Source of the DNA: Angiostrongylus vasorum
Taxonomy: Eukaryota > Nematoda > Chromadorea > Rhabditida > Metastrongylidae
Length of the DNA stretch: 64,000 nucleotides
Assembly: GCA_018806985.1 (NCBI GenBank)
Contig: JADANN010000192.1
Span: forward strand, 186,001 to 250,000
Reading direction: 5' to 3'
Positions 21,808-42,870 of this stretch are shown here, piece after piece (position 1 is the first letter of the stretch; every line of letters starts with the position of its first letter). Under the pieces are notes generated by a model. It was not told the DNA's origin and searched no databases. It saw only the letters and a list, made by a program, of their open reading frames with translations. Made by a program: the position numbers and the translations under genes.

Positions 21808-22014
21808 AGCTCGCAGGAGGTTGATGAAGTAGTTTTATTTGGTTAACGTTTCGACGGCTCCGTCTTCATCAGAGCCGACCTCGAAATGAGCAACCGAGAA
21901 AAGTCGAGAAGACGAACAACTGTGGAACATCAACTCGAATCACTGGCTCTGATGAAGGCGAACACGTCGAAACGTTAGCCGAATAAAACTACTCTGTCAA
22001 CCTCATGTCAGCTC
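21808..22014. repeat. PLE-type terminal inverted repeat with hammerhead-like cores
   Basis: Arms at 21808-21876 and 21947-22014 are inverted copies (AGGTTGATGAAGTAGTTTTA against TAAAACTACTCTGTCAACCT). Each arm contains CTGATGA, a short stem-loop and GAAAC. On the plus strand these are CTGATGA 21949-21955, stem GGCG/CGTC and GAAAC 21969-21973. On the minus strand they are CTGATGA 21972... read down from 21872 to 21866, stem GACG/CGTC and GAAAC 21852-21848. Related ends lie beside PLE coding fragments elsewhere in this window. Confidence 0.75.
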
Positions 22015-22254
22015 AGCAATTTAAACACATGTTGATTGTTCTACTACTGAGGTTAAATGATGGTCGGTTTCAAAGTTATACCCAGCATGGTTCCTATTTG
22101 CTGTATCGTTGTATGTTTCCCATACATATTAGTCATTTTTAGTGGTAACCACATTTATCTTTACACTTCGTGCAAATAGCTATCTAGTCAGACATTTACA
22201 TCTGCTGGTCAAGTGTACATTTTGTAAGCGTAGCTATTAAACGATGCTTAAGAA

Positions 22255-22680
22255 GAGCAGATCTAGAGGAATCGGTAGCGATAGTTGGAATACCACTGGC
22301 TACTCTACGTCGTCAGTTAGTTCGTAACCGCCTGTATGACCGTCTATGTGAAACAACAAATTGCGTAATTTGCCCTTACGGCAGGGACGGTGATTGCATG
22401 AGTTCAAGTACGATATACCTGATCTCTTGTAATAATTGAGGAGATGAATATATTGACGAAGCGGGCAGACCTGTTTGTGTATCCGTATAAAAGAACACCT
22501 AGATGGCAAACGAAAACTAAGACAAAGTACCCCACTAGGCACGCATAGGATACAAAAGCACAGCGAGGACGATTTTGAAGTAAAAGTCGATATCCTTGCG
22601 CAGGAGACTAGAACACCAGCGCGAAAACTTTTTGAGGTTTTTGGATAAATGCCAAAAACCCTATAATGAATCGCAGAGAG
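22255..22680 (+). pseudogene. Penelope-like element GIY-YIG endonuclease fragment
   Basis: The plus strand encodes, with several stops, the C-terminal end of a PLE protein: LYDRLCETTNCVICP (a CxxC-like knuckle before the nuclease), then TIYLISCNN-GDEYIDEAGRP, the GIY-YIG core in which the second motif normally reads EYIGET, and then an ARIGYKS and ILAQE-like region. In PLEs this domain follows the reverse transcriptase and nicks target DNA. No reverse transcriptase sequence is attached, so this is a strongly 5'-truncated dead copy. Confidence 0.75.
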
Positions 22681-22799
22681 GGATGTCCAGAGGTCACACG
22701 CGATCTGACCTATTATGTTCGCATCAATTTCTGGTGTGGTATGGTGCAGTCATCAACCATATGCGACTATAATCAGCTGTTCTAGTCCTCCTCATTGGA

Positions 22800-22862
22800 A
22801 GTCACGAAAAAAGCGGCTCTGAATGAGGCGATACTGCTGAAACGTCAGCTACTGTTATATTG
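22800..22862 (+). repeat. PLE terminal motif, isolated
   Basis: AGCGGCTCTGAATGAGGCGA followed by GCTGAAACGTCAGC is the same block found in the PLE ends at 16.26 and 21.95 kb. It lies 120 bases downstream of the GIY-YIG fragment, which fits the untranslated 3' end of that copy. Confidence 0.6.
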
Positions 22863-23610
22863 TATTGTGTTTTTCTATGGAAGTAAATGTATGCTCTGTA
22901 ACAACCTCGCGATTGCTCAAGAAGAAAACGATGCATTCATATGTACATTCTGTATAAGGTTTTAAATCGCCATCTGACGAATATTATGTAGAATCTTTAA
23001 TAGCTATCTGATGAGCCGATATGGTAACACAGCTTCTTTGCACCGTCCTATCTGATGTACTTTTCCGCATAGGGCATGGCTTGGCGTGAAACAGCTCTGT
23101 TAGATTGTACCAACGAAGAAACATCCTAGATCATCCCTCTGAGCACTCGATCTAGTTTTTTCTGTTAAAACTCCGTCCATTGCAAAAGTTAATATAAGGG
23201 CATCATGAATCATCCTAGTCAGTATTCATATCAGTATTTCGGGATTTCGCTCAGTGTCTCGCTCACGCTCAGCTCGTTCGTTCAGTTAGTTGGCTCAACT
23301 AATTTTCCTTTCCTACTGATATCGTCAGATTGTTACTATTGTATTATTATTACTGCTATAAACACTGAAAACCCAAGCGGCAGATTGTGCTCTGCGGCAA
23401 ATCATGAAGTCCAGCATGACAAACTCGTACAAAGTCGAGAATGCTACTCTGAGCCAGTAATTACTCGTGTGGTGAAGCCTAACTCTAAGAACTATACTCA
23501 ATGACCATCTAGTACAACCAACATGTTGTTTCCAGTAGCTTAACTTTTCACTATGCAGCGTGTAACCAAAGTCGAAAAGATAAGAAGGTCAAGGAATTGA
23601 TGAAATTCTA
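22863..23610. other. No gene recognised
   Basis: An open stretch at 23205-23504 has no recognisable domain and no splice context. No repeat family matches. Confidence 0.4.
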
Positions 23611-23614
23611 TCCT

Positions 23615-23800
23615 TTTTTGTTTTATTTTTACTTCACAAGACCCATACTTCACGGATCCAACCACCTCTTGCATTCGATTCGTTTTCTCGCATCCACGAT
23701 CCACGAAGGTCTTACAACTTCTTGCGTTTAATTCTGCTGCTGCTGGTGGTGGATTTTCTTTTCGTCATGGATGTCATTAGTCGAATCGGTTGTAGCACAA
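23615..23800 (-). mobile_element. SINE-C 3' tail fragment, minus strand
   Basis: The reverse complement reads through GACCTTCGTGGATCGTGGAT, GCGAGAAAACGAATCGAATG and GGATCCGTGAAGTATGGGTC, matching the tail of the SINE-C copies at 10.8 and 29.3 kb. The head is absent. Confidence 0.72.
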
Positions 23801-23902
23801 TGACCGCCTGCATGTTGAAGTGGGAAACTGTGGAAGTGGAAAGCAACGAGAACAGTCCCTAAAACAATTTCGCCGCTAAAATTACTCAGTAATACGGCTA
23901 AT

Positions 23903-24165
23903 GGGAGCGGGTAGCGCAGTGGTAGTGATTCCGTTCATTACATGGACGGCTCGCCCTATACCTCGCTGGTCCGACTTCGCTACGGGCCAACCAAGCCTCC
24001 CATCCCTCCATAGTAGGAAAATTAGTGCCAGACATGTCCCAGTGGATGTCCTTCTCTCTAATCCACATGGAAAGGCTCCAATACGTCGGTCTCACTTTCT
24101 CAGCGAGAATCGACTTGGTTGGTATTCAATGATGCCATTTTTCTTATCTTGCAGCGGTAATTAGA
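23903..24165 (+). mobile_element. SINE-C-type copy with head and core
   Basis: The head is GGGAGCGGGTAGCGCAGTGG (A box). The core is CCAACCAAGCCTCCCATCCC followed by a TTAGTGCCAGACATGTCCC run. The part after it (TCTAATCCACATGGAAAGGC) recurs at 41.97 kb. It starts about 100 bases after an oppositely oriented SINE-C tail. Confidence 0.75.
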
Positions 24166-24214
24166 CCGCACTGGTTAGAAGTGCGCTACAACAATTTTTG
24201 CTCTATGCAAGTCT

Positions 24215-24765
24215 TCAAGTTATTCGGTGGAGAGCAGCTGCATGGAGTTTACATGGGGGATGAATGTGCCTTGATTCAGGTCGGAGAATCAGCGGGAGAT
24301 ATGGCATGAGGTCACGCGTCATCACACAACACTCCTCCTTGCGTTTCATTTCTAGATTTTTGCAATTGATCCAAAACACTTCAAGTCCTTCACGCTCTGA
24401 TGCTTCGGATTCGTTTGCAAACATAGTGTTTTACTTCAAAATATCCGTTATGTTTCTGTATCCTATGTGCGCCCACAGTAGAGTTTAATTTCAACTTAAA
24501 TTTACCAACTAGATGTTTTTTTATACGGAAACAGACAGATCTTCCCGTTTCATCAATGTATTCGTTCCCATTTGCTTTACAAGAGATCAGGTACACTTTA
24601 TCCGAACTCATACAGTTACCGTCTCTATCGTTAGGGTATATCATGCAATTTTTCGTTATGCATAGACGGTCATATAGAGAGTTACGCACTAACAGGCGTC
24701 CTAGGGTGTACAGTGGTACTTCAATCACTGTTACCGAATTTGTCTTATGATCACACATGACATAG
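24215..24765 (-). pseudogene. Penelope-like element GIY-YIG endonuclease fragment, minus strand
   Basis: Two overlapping minus-strand frames, broken by a frameshift near 24400, encode the C-terminal domain of a PLE protein. Downstream of LYDRLCITKNCMIYP they give KVYLISCKANGNEYIDETGR (GIY-YIG-type core), RIKKHLVGK, AHRIQKHNGYFEVK, then EVFWINCKNLEMKRKEEC and MTRDLMPYL. This is the best preserved GIY-YIG copy here, although the glycine of EYIGET has become aspartate, as in the copy at 22.3 kb. No reverse transcriptase part is attached. Confidence 0.85.
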
Positions 24766-26030
24766 CGCCGTGCCTCAGGCTGATTCTATGACCTGAGCCA
24801 GGCACTTTCTTTGCCCATGCAAGTCGCTGTTGATCTCTACCAAATAACTGGAAGACTTACATAGAACAAAACAGTGGGTGTTTAACAGAAGCTGTCTGTT
24901 ACGCGGATGAAAACCTATATATTAAATTTTGTCTGCTGAGGCTATGAAAATGTTTGGCTGAGATTTTGGTCATGAAGAACAACAGTGGATCTGGACCATA
25001 TTTGGTTAAGTACAATTTTTTAAAATTGTTCAAAGAAACTAATTTTACTCCAACACCTAAGAATTAAATTCAATGCGCATTGCTTCGTACGTGTTAGCGC
25101 TGTGCCCTTGGCAAAGTGGCAAGAGCAAAAATATTATTAAATGTTCATGGAACTGATATTTACAGTATACCACATGTACGAAACTGAAATAATGCGATAC
25201 AAATGCAGCATTTACAAGCTCATAATTACGTGTTAAAATGATTTAATGCTTTCGCTCCAACAAGTAAGCTGAACTGGACGAGACTAGTTCCTTAGCGAAG
25301 TATTGTCACAAATGACATAAAGAAATATAGACTAAGCAGGCTGGTTTTTCTTCCCACGATCTCTTCATCGTTGTTGTCGGTGCTTCTAAAAACAGAATGA
25401 TGTGTCGTAATGCTTGAACGCCATGAAAACTAGAAGACTGATAGGATATAAAGAAGTTCTATATATGAAAGGGTAGGAGAGCAGACAACAAGCACACTGC
25501 ACATTTCAACTCACATGAAGTTGCTATTTATTTTCTGCTGGAAAAGTAGAACTGAAAACAAAATAACATCAACGTGTCTTCATTGGAAAAAAGACAGCTC
25601 TTGGCTTTGAGTCGTATTTACAAAAACGCTACATATTGTGGCAAGTGCTATATGATATAGGTTATTGCGCTTAGAATCCAGCGTCGCCATTTTTGTAGAG
25701 AACGAATACGAGTCTAACATGCAACCATGAACTGTCAGAGAATTCTAACTCCCAGTTACATCATATGACAGCACGCCAAACCCTGTGCGATATTAAGGTG
25801 GGTTCGTAAACCATTCGGATCCAAAGTTTCCACAATTAGGATGATAAGGGATACCACATTCCTTTGCACATAATAACATACACTAACAGTTTAACAATAG
25901 TAAGTGTTAGAAAAACTGCACGGATAAAGTCTAAAAAAAACGATTCGTAGGGTAAGAAGGAATGCTCTTCACATTCATTTCTACATGTAGATTTAAACGC
26001 CAGTGAAGGGTGATGCGGGACTTCAGGGTA
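24766..26030. other. Intergenic stretch, nothing recognised
   Basis: AT-rich, no coding-like frame and no match to the repeat families described here. Confidence 0.45.
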
Positions 26031-26034
26031 ATTA

Positions 26035-26445
26035 TGGACAAACTCTGGTCTGGTATTAACGCTCTCGCGACGGCGCCTAATTTTGTGTCTTTGCGGAGTA
26101 GACGACGCCTACTTTTTCGCTGCGCTTAATGTCACACCCATACTTGTCACACCGGTCACTCCAATATTTTTGTCGACACCTGTACCCTTTATTGTGATTT
26201 CAGTTCTATAAATCGGTTCTCCTCCGCGTTTTGGAAGAAAATTCTGAGCTCCTCTTCTCCTGTGTATGCTCCATGTGCTTCTATACACCCTCCCACGTTA
26301 TTTGTGCATATACAACTCTTGCGCATGAAGAAAACATTCGTCCATTGAGGAATCGTGCTGCTGTCAAGCTTTCAATGAAGTTGTATAATTTCAAGGAATA
26401 CTACGATGTCAACCTTTTAGTTTTGACGTTTTATTTTTAGCCCTC
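26035..26445 (+). repeat. Dispersed repeat D, copy 1
   Basis: It shares a long diverged similarity with 46670-47045, including GGCGCC near the left, AGTTCTATAAATCGG, GCGTTTTGGAA, ATGCTCCATGTGCTTCTATA, CACCCTCCCACGTT and CAAGGAATACTACGATG. The class is unknown. It may be a DNA-transposon remnant or an untranslated segment of a larger element. Confidence 0.7.
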
Positions 26446-26461
26446 AAGAGATTATAAAAAA

Positions 26462-26745
26462 AGCTAAAGGATAAAGCTTTCGGCGTTGATCAATCCCTGA
26501 AGGATGCGCCATGCATTCGACTTCACTAAGCATCGTTTGGAGGTAATTGAACGCATATCTGGCCTTTACAATGACTCGCGATGGCCTATCGATGTATCGA
26601 GCCAGTGCTGCTATCCTCCCAGACGTCTGGTACCAATTTGCCGACCCCGGAGGGATGGAAAGCTTGGTGGGCTAGGGGCGCAGGAATCGATCCCATGTGT
26701 GTTGCAGGGCGCCTCCGACCACTGTGCCACACGCGCTCTTAAGAA
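26462..26745 (-). mobile_element. SINE-A copy, minus strand, near full length
   Basis: The reverse complement has AGTGGTCGGAGGCGCC, GGGATCGATTCC (B box), GCCCACCAAGCTTTCCATCC, GGGTCGGCAAATTGGTACCA and the terminal AACGCCGAAAGCTTTATCC. It directly abuts repeat D. Confidence 0.92.
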
Positions 26746-26749
26746 TCAT

Positions 26750-29220
26750 CATAGTAAATGGAAAGTAGAAAACGAACTGCCTATCAAAATGACACTCCAC
26801 ACACCATGCCTTACCAGTTCTTCGACGCAGAGGTATTTCTACCCCTCTTCACCAACTATATTCTCTGGGTCGCACGCTTTCTTTAACAGCAATAGTCTCT
26901 TCCAGCAAAATGAGAAATTAGTGAAAAATTATTAAGTAGACATCCTCCCATGAACGATGCTCGCCATAGCATCTGAGTTGCACATGCTACCGATTGAATC
27001 CAAGAATTATAGGAAAAAAAAAACTGTGCACCAAAATAAATAACCTATAGAGAACTTCTCTCTGGAAAAGTTTTCTATCTTTCTAAGCAATAACATTTGA
27101 TGTCCATATATGGTCGCCTCACAGTCGCACATCAAACACCGCAATGTAACCTTTAATAATCTACTCGGTCAATTATGTTCAGTGTTTCAGGCACAGTAGC
27201 GATTCAGGTTTGACTTCAGTAGCACACCAACGATGGCTTATCCGAAGGAGAAGGAGTAACAGTGGAACAGTTTACTACTTCCTTGCGAAACAATGAAGCC
27301 AATGACGTTGACATTTCAGGCAGTTCGGTACAATCTACTACAGACCAGGATCAACAATCCAGATTAACCGCGGTTGCATACGCACGCGGCTCCCGCAGCC
27401 AATATAGGCCAGGTGCCTTCGACGGCGGAGACATGCCATCACTCACCTTACCCCCGATCGGTAGCGCGGATAATCCGCTCCTCACAATATCATTCCCAGT
27501 AATCCTCAATCATCCCAACTCGTTCTCACTCATTCTCATTCATTCGCATTCATCGTGAGTAATCCGCAGATTGTTGCATCTAGTTTCTTAGCTTGTCTAC
27601 GGTGCAATGTCAGTAGTGGCGGGTGTTTCCAAATGCGTTATGTTTGCAACGCCATCGATGGCATGTACCATTCCTCCCGCAATGCCAACTTATGCTGTGT
27701 ATTCCGTTAAGCCGCTATAGGCTTATCAGTTTCCAGCCATTATCATACTGGTCCTTGACTCTTAGGCAATGGTGGCATCCATCGATGCTCAAACTTCACG
27801 TTGCTGACATAGCGTTACCCACGACCAGCCTCCGTAGATGACTCATCACTTACTGTCCTCATTGATCCACTAAAATGCACCTCATCGCTATAATGCTGAA
27901 ATCTTAGCTCAGCCGAAAATACGGCCTGTCTGTATCCCTCTCCGCCCGAGCATAGAGTCTCCTTTCTCCATACTCTTTCCAGCATACTGTCTCTCTCAGC
28001 CGCTGCGCCGGCCGCGGATAGACGCGACGCGGCATCGCTCACGGCTAACCAACGGTTACTTCTTGGTAATTATTCATTATTACTGTTAATGTAATTGTGT
28101 TAATTACTTATTAATGGTGTAGTAATATTCGAATGCCATTATCTCGTTGTTAGCCTCACTTCACTTCTAGCCTTAGCACCTCATAGCTTTAACTTACGTC
28201 ATTCCTCTACCATTACTTCTCCATCGTTACTACTATGTTATTGACGTCATATTTATGTATTAAACGGTTTAATTACCCAAGTTTGAGGCTGGTGGATCAA
28301 CACATCAACTAAAAGATCCGCGTGGCTAATATTCTACGCAAACTGAACCGCTAGTAGCCGCCACTAACTAGCCGTTACGTAACCAGAAATGAAACGACAC
28401 TTATACGTGCCTTACCGGACACTCCCTCAAAACCATTATGACACCTATAGATGCCATCCGTCGCAAGAGTGTTAATGAGAATTCACTCAATTATTAAACG
28501 AGGGAATCATATAGCAACTTGCCTGCAAGAACATTCCAACAACCACAGAGATGACAATTACCGGAATGCCGGACAGCCAACCGAACACCGAAGGAAGCGC
28601 CCGACGAGTTCCAATCAGACGAGCCAGCTGCTTCAACTTCTGCTCCGAAACCGGGGGATAACGAGCACTTAAAGTGATTCAAATAATATTTATGAAAAAA
28701 AGTATGATCAAAAATTCACCATGGTAAGTGGAAAGACCAGTGAGTGAGTACAAAACATCAAAGGTTGGTATAAAGAATTAAGTTGGCCCGAAATAAACAT
28801 AACTTTTGACTAGAAACGGTAAATGTTCTTGAGAGTAGTTCCTGCAAACTAAGTAACTTTTTCAAGAGGAAAACTTAAAAGTCATGGCGACTTTAGGTCT
28901 AGAGAAAAAGCTATATCAGATATTTACAGTTTGAAAAGAAATAGAACTACAATTGAATACAAATCTGATGCGATAATAAACACGATGTTAATTGCCTAGA
29001 TCGTTCATCTCTACCACCTATAATCTCTTCATTTGTCAAGTAACTCGAGCGGGCTAGTTGCAACTCTTCGCCGAGTAGTCCAGTGGATTCCACTTTTCAG
29101 AGAAAACAAAGAAATACATTTTTGGAATGACATTTTTTCAATGAGCACCACACTGGTGTTTTCGAGAAGAACCTGACGTAGGTCTGCTCATAGCTGGATT
29201 TCTGAGCGGATCTATGAACT
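26750..29220. other. Long stretch without a supported gene
   Basis: The most coding-like piece is plus-strand 27262-27558, an open frame rich in Ser, Gln and Pro (includes DISGSSVQSTTDQDQQSRLT). It has no recognised domain and could be an exon or a retroelement gag relic. Base composition is more balanced here than in the flanks (27.2-28.7 kb). No repeat family of this window matches. Confidence 0.4.
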
Positions 29221-29224
29221 GCAC

Positions 29225-29592
29225 TCTTTTTTAATCATATTTTATTTGATCCGTCTTCACGTCTACTGTGCGGATTCGAGCACTTCCCACATTCGATTCT
29301 GTTTCCTCGCATCGATTGCCCACATATACATGTGAGTTGGTTGATGCTTGAGGATTCCCATTTCATCTTGAATGTCGTAGAATGCTGCGTGAGCAATTCT
29401 TCCTGGAGCCTTGAGATATCCGGGCTGGAGCGTTCCCAGCTGGATTGCAGAGAGCGATTTTTTTCCAGAGAAGCCCAGTACCAATTTCCCGACCCTGGGG
29501 AGATGACAGGCTTGGCTGGTCGGGAGCGGAACCAAACTAACACCATCCTCGTGATGACAGAAATGACTACCACTGTGCTATCCGCCCCCTAA
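29225..29592 (-). mobile_element. SINE-C copy, full length, minus strand
   Basis: The best preserved SINE-C. The reverse complement has GGATAGCACAGTGGTAGTCA (A box), a B-box-like TTAGTTTGGTTCCG, the shared core (CAGCCAAGCCTGTCATCTCC, then GGGTCGGGAAATTGGTACTG), TCTCTGCAATCCAGCTGGGA, CAGCATTCTACGACATTCAA, and the tail GGAAGTGCTCGAATCCGCAC. It ends in AATAAAATATGATTAAAAAA, consistent with retroposition. Confidence 0.9.
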
Positions 29593-30050
29593 GTACACTC
29601 TTACAAGTAGAAACGCATTTTTACTTAATCTCCTGCTGATATTACCATTAGAGTGGATACAAGTAGAGTTAGGGGAAAGACAGAAAAAAGAAAAAGGAAG
29701 AGAAGAAAAGAAAGAAAACAGAATAGCTATTAGAAAAGAGACCAATACGACGAAACACAGTAGCGGTAATGGTGAACGTGTGATCTGCAACCAAAGTTGC
29801 GGAGCAAAGAAAAAATGACCTTCTCTTCACGCCTTCTCATGACACTGAATTGAAAAAAAGAGAAAATTCCCACCAGTCTTTCCTTATCACAAACCCTACA
29901 ATACCAAGTCTCTTACTAGAGAAGAACCACTGTGGAATATTTCCGAGCTTCTCAAAGTAATCGATGAGTCGACCGGAAGCGATCTCAAGGTACTTTATTG
30001 AAACTGCTAGTTCTTCTACTTCCTCTAGTCTGTCGCAACTGTGTAGTCAG
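29593..30050. other. Spacer
   Basis: It contains a purine-rich run at 29670-29725 (AAAAAAGAAAAAGGAAGAGA and similar). No gene seen. Confidence 0.4.
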
Positions 30051-30054
30051 CATC

Positions 30055-30440
30055 TTAACCTTTTTATTCACTGCTTATTCTTTTTAACGGCAGGGTATAT
30101 TGCGAAATATAACTTCTATAATGCTGAGATATTTGCAAAACTCCGGACCGCAGGTGTCTGCGGTGGGGAACGAACGCGCTATTGTCCTTTCCGAGGAGTA
30201 ACGCATTCACCACCACACCATGCACGTCCTTCGTTTCGCCTGTCTATCAGCTGGTTCTATCGATCTCTGCCATCAGCAATCACCCGTCAGCGGGATTGAT
30301 CTGGGGAGCTCAAATCGGCATTGAACGCAGTTAAGCTGAGGCTACTGCCTATTCTTTTTAACGGCAAGGTATGTTTCGAAATATAACTTCTATAATGCTG
30401 AGGTATTTGCAAAACTCCGGACCGCAGGTTAGAACATACT
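30055..30440 (-). mobile_element. SINE-E copy with a partial direct duplication
   Basis: Read on the minus strand, the head carries CATGGTGTGGTGGTGAATGC (A box) and GCGCGTTCGTTCCCCACC (B box). The tail is ACCTGCGGTCCGGAGTTTTG, CAAATATCTCAGCATTATAG and CCCTGCCGTTAAAAAGAATA. The tail piece is present twice in the same orientation (about 30060-30150 and 30345-30430). Confidence 0.8.
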
Positions 30441-30898
30441 GAGCGGTGTGAAGATGTGTAATCAGCGTTATTTAGTGAAATACAAAACTCAAGCGCAGAA
30501 CAAATAGGCAACTTATGTAACGAAAAAATATAGAGGGAAGATGGATGGGGAAAACAATGGATCCCAATAGTAGTAGCTGTAACCTAGGAAGGTTAGGTTC
30601 TAAAAAATGTCCTAAAGTTCTAGAAGCAAGCAATCTTGCAGAAACCTCATTTAAATTAACACCATTTCCAACTGGTCTCGACATGAGAAATAAGATCCCT
30701 AATTCGAATATCTTTGTTAACAAAGAAGAACACCTCATTGAAAGGCAATAAGAGGATGAGAGGACTACAAACTCGAACTGCATTAAAACCCGCATGTTTC
30801 GTGGAGTTAGGTGAGCCAGATAGATCAATTAAATGAAAAATTTGTCACCAAAACATAGTACCAGTTACATCTTTTTTCCTCGTAATTCATAGAATAAC

Positions 30899-41036
<10,138 letters not shown>

Positions 41037-41114
41037 CTAACTAAATGTGGGAAATATGGGAAATATGGGAAACAACAGCAAATGTAAATTAACAATTCAA
41101 TAGATGGATTTTAT

Positions 41115-41405
41115 AGGGGTGTACGCAGCGCAATGGTTAGAGGTGGCGTGAAATACACGCGTGGTCTTTGCTTCGACACCGTGCCCTGGGCTCACCAGAC
41201 GTTTCATCACTCTGGGGTCGGCGAATTGGTATTAAAATTGTCCATGATGATAGTGGCATCGACTTGATAGATTGTCAAGCTATGTCAAGTTACCGTATAG
41301 GCCAGAAATGCATTGAATCACTTCTACTGACGCTTCATGTACTCGAATGTGTAGCGAATCCCTCTGAATTTCATTAATGTCGAAAACTATCTCATTTCTC
41401 CTTTA
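41115..41405 (+). mobile_element. SINE-A copy, upstream of ALDH exon 1
   Basis: GGTGTACGCAGCGCAATGGT (A box), CTTCGACACCGTGCCC, GGCTCACCAGACGTTTCATC, a GGGGTCGGCGAATTGGTATT run, and the GCTTCATGTACTCGAATGTG tail. It is diverged. The undetected first ALDH exon should lie beyond it. Confidence 0.8.
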
Positions 41406-41503
41406 ACAGTTGGACTTATACGAAGCCTTACAGCATGGACTGTAGAACGACACTTCTTATAAATAGGAGATACAACACGTTATGTATGGGGATTTATCCC
41501 ATA

Positions 41504-41660
41504 AAAAGGATAAAAGATAGAGCTCTTGGCATTGATGAATAAAGGATAAAAGCTCTCAAAATCAACAAGTAATCCCCTAACGGATGAGCAATGTATTCAG
41601 TAATATCAGGCATAAACAGAGGTGACTGGATACATATTTGACCTATACCATGGCTTAGGA
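41504..41660 (-). mobile_element. SINE-A 3' fragment with a duplicated end
   Basis: The sequence AAAGGATAAAAG...AGCTCT occurs twice at the left edge (41507 and 41541). The family tail then follows: CCCCTAACGGATGAGCAATG and AGGTGACTGGATACATATTT. Confidence 0.65.
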
Positions 41661-41849
41661 AAGAAAAAAAACTGATAAGGTACTGTATTTCCAAAATAAA
41701 TACTCGTTTCAGTTTGATCAATGGTAATGAAAACATGAACTTGTAATCTGGAATGCAAGTGATGTATTTCAGAAAAAGGGATTGTCAATCCAGAGGGTAA
41801 AGGGAAAATTTTGAAAGAAAATGGGAGTGATCGATGGGTCGTATTAAGC

Positions 41850-42142
41850 GAAATGCCTAGCCTACTCAGGAGCTGGTCCAACAGCGGTTCGGACCCTCTA
41901 AGTCTCTCATCCCTCCGGTCTCGGCAAACCGGTACCAGACTAGTCTGGGACAAGCTGACTTCTTCTAATCCACGTGGGAACGCCCCCAGAACGAATATCT
42001 CGAAAATCAAAGGGAGAACCGACTTGATCAGAACCCAACGACATTCGTGACAAAAGTGAAAAAACCCTTAAGCAGCAGCCTAGCACACAAAAGTTGAAAG
42101 ACCATCATGCATGGTGAACGCCAGGAAAGGAATCGAGTGCAA
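41850..42142 (+). mobile_element. SINE-C-type copy, truncated by the next element
   Basis: CGGTTCGGACCC (B-box-like), TCTCTCATCCCTCCGGTCTC, CGGCAAACCGGTACCAGACT and CTAATCCACGTGGGAACG are followed by a SINE-C tail piece (AAGCAGCAGCCTAGCACACA, AAAGGAATCGAGTGC). It runs directly into an inverted SINE-A. Confidence 0.72.
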
Positions 42143-42325
42143 ACGATATGACTCGCGGTGACCTACCGGTGTATCAAACCAGTGTTGTTATCCTACCAGA
42201 CAAGTCTGGTACCAATTTGCCGACCCCGGAGGGATGGAAGGCTTGGTGGGCTATGGAGGCGGGGATCGATTCCACGTGTATGTTGTAGGGCGTCTCCAAC
42301 CACTGGGCCACACCCGCCGTTATAT
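42143..42325 (-). mobile_element. SINE-A head and core, minus strand
   Basis: The reverse complement has GTGTGGCCCAGTGGTTGGAG (A box), GAATCGATCCCC (B box), the core, and a tail that stops after GGTCACCGCGAGTCAT. The 3' third is missing where it meets the SINE-C-type copy. Confidence 0.85.
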
Positions 42326-42357
42326 TACACATATGCATAATTTGTACATGTATATAC

Positions 42358-42406
42358 ATACACACACGTGTGTGTAATAGGTACATATGTATATATATAT
42401 ATGTAT

Positions 42407-42465
<59 letters not shown>

Positions 42466-42473
42466 AATATATA
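42358..42473. repeat. Compound microsatellite (CA)n, (TA)n
   Basis: A CACACACGTGTGTGTG palindrome is followed by a long TA tract with TG interruptions, placed between two SINEs. Confidence 0.95.
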
Positions 42474-42475
42474 AG

Positions 42476-42870
42476 TCGCGCAGTGGTTAGAGATAGGTGC
42501 AATACACGCACGGTCACTATTTCCACCGCTCTCTGAGCCAACCAAGTTTCCCATTCTTCCGGAACCAGCAAATTGCTATCAGAATTATATGAGAAAAGCT
42601 TTCACCAATCTACAAAGACCAGTGATTGCCTGCGACGACCCATGATAGGAATTTAGCCTCTTGGTACAACTATCCCAGGATTCCAAAGAGAAGCAGCTCG
42701 ACTAGCATTCTACGGCACTCATGAAGAAGAAGAAATCCTCAAGTTACAGTCGAATCCAAACGAAAACAAGAAGATAATCGTAGACGATAGATTCGAGGCA
42801 ATGAAACAGATGAAAGAAGTGCTGAGATCCACATAATATGTAAAGTTGGGTCATATAAATAAACACAAAA
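42476..42870 (+). mobile_element. SINE-C copy, near full length
   Basis: TCGCGCAGTGGTTAGAGATA (A box), then the core in diverged form (GAGCCAACCAAGTTTCCCAT), CTAGCATTCTACGGCACTCA, AAATCCTCAAGTTACAGTC, ATGAAAGAAGTGCTGAGATC and TGGGTCATATAAATAAACAC. All family modules are present in order. Confidence 0.85.

Noticed and set aside
27262..27558. A 98-codon Ser/Gln-rich open frame as a gene
   Set aside because: The composition is plausible for an exon or a gag relic, but there is no recognised domain, and no upstream or downstream exon or LTR was visible.
30472..30828. A hydrophobic minus-strand open frame downstream of the ALDH stop as a membrane-anchor exon
   Set aside because: The acceptor-like CCTAG and hydrophobic tail are suggestive, since fatty aldehyde dehydrogenases can have C-terminal anchors. 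The gene already has an in-frame stop, though, and the conserved segment that normally precedes the anchor was not found.
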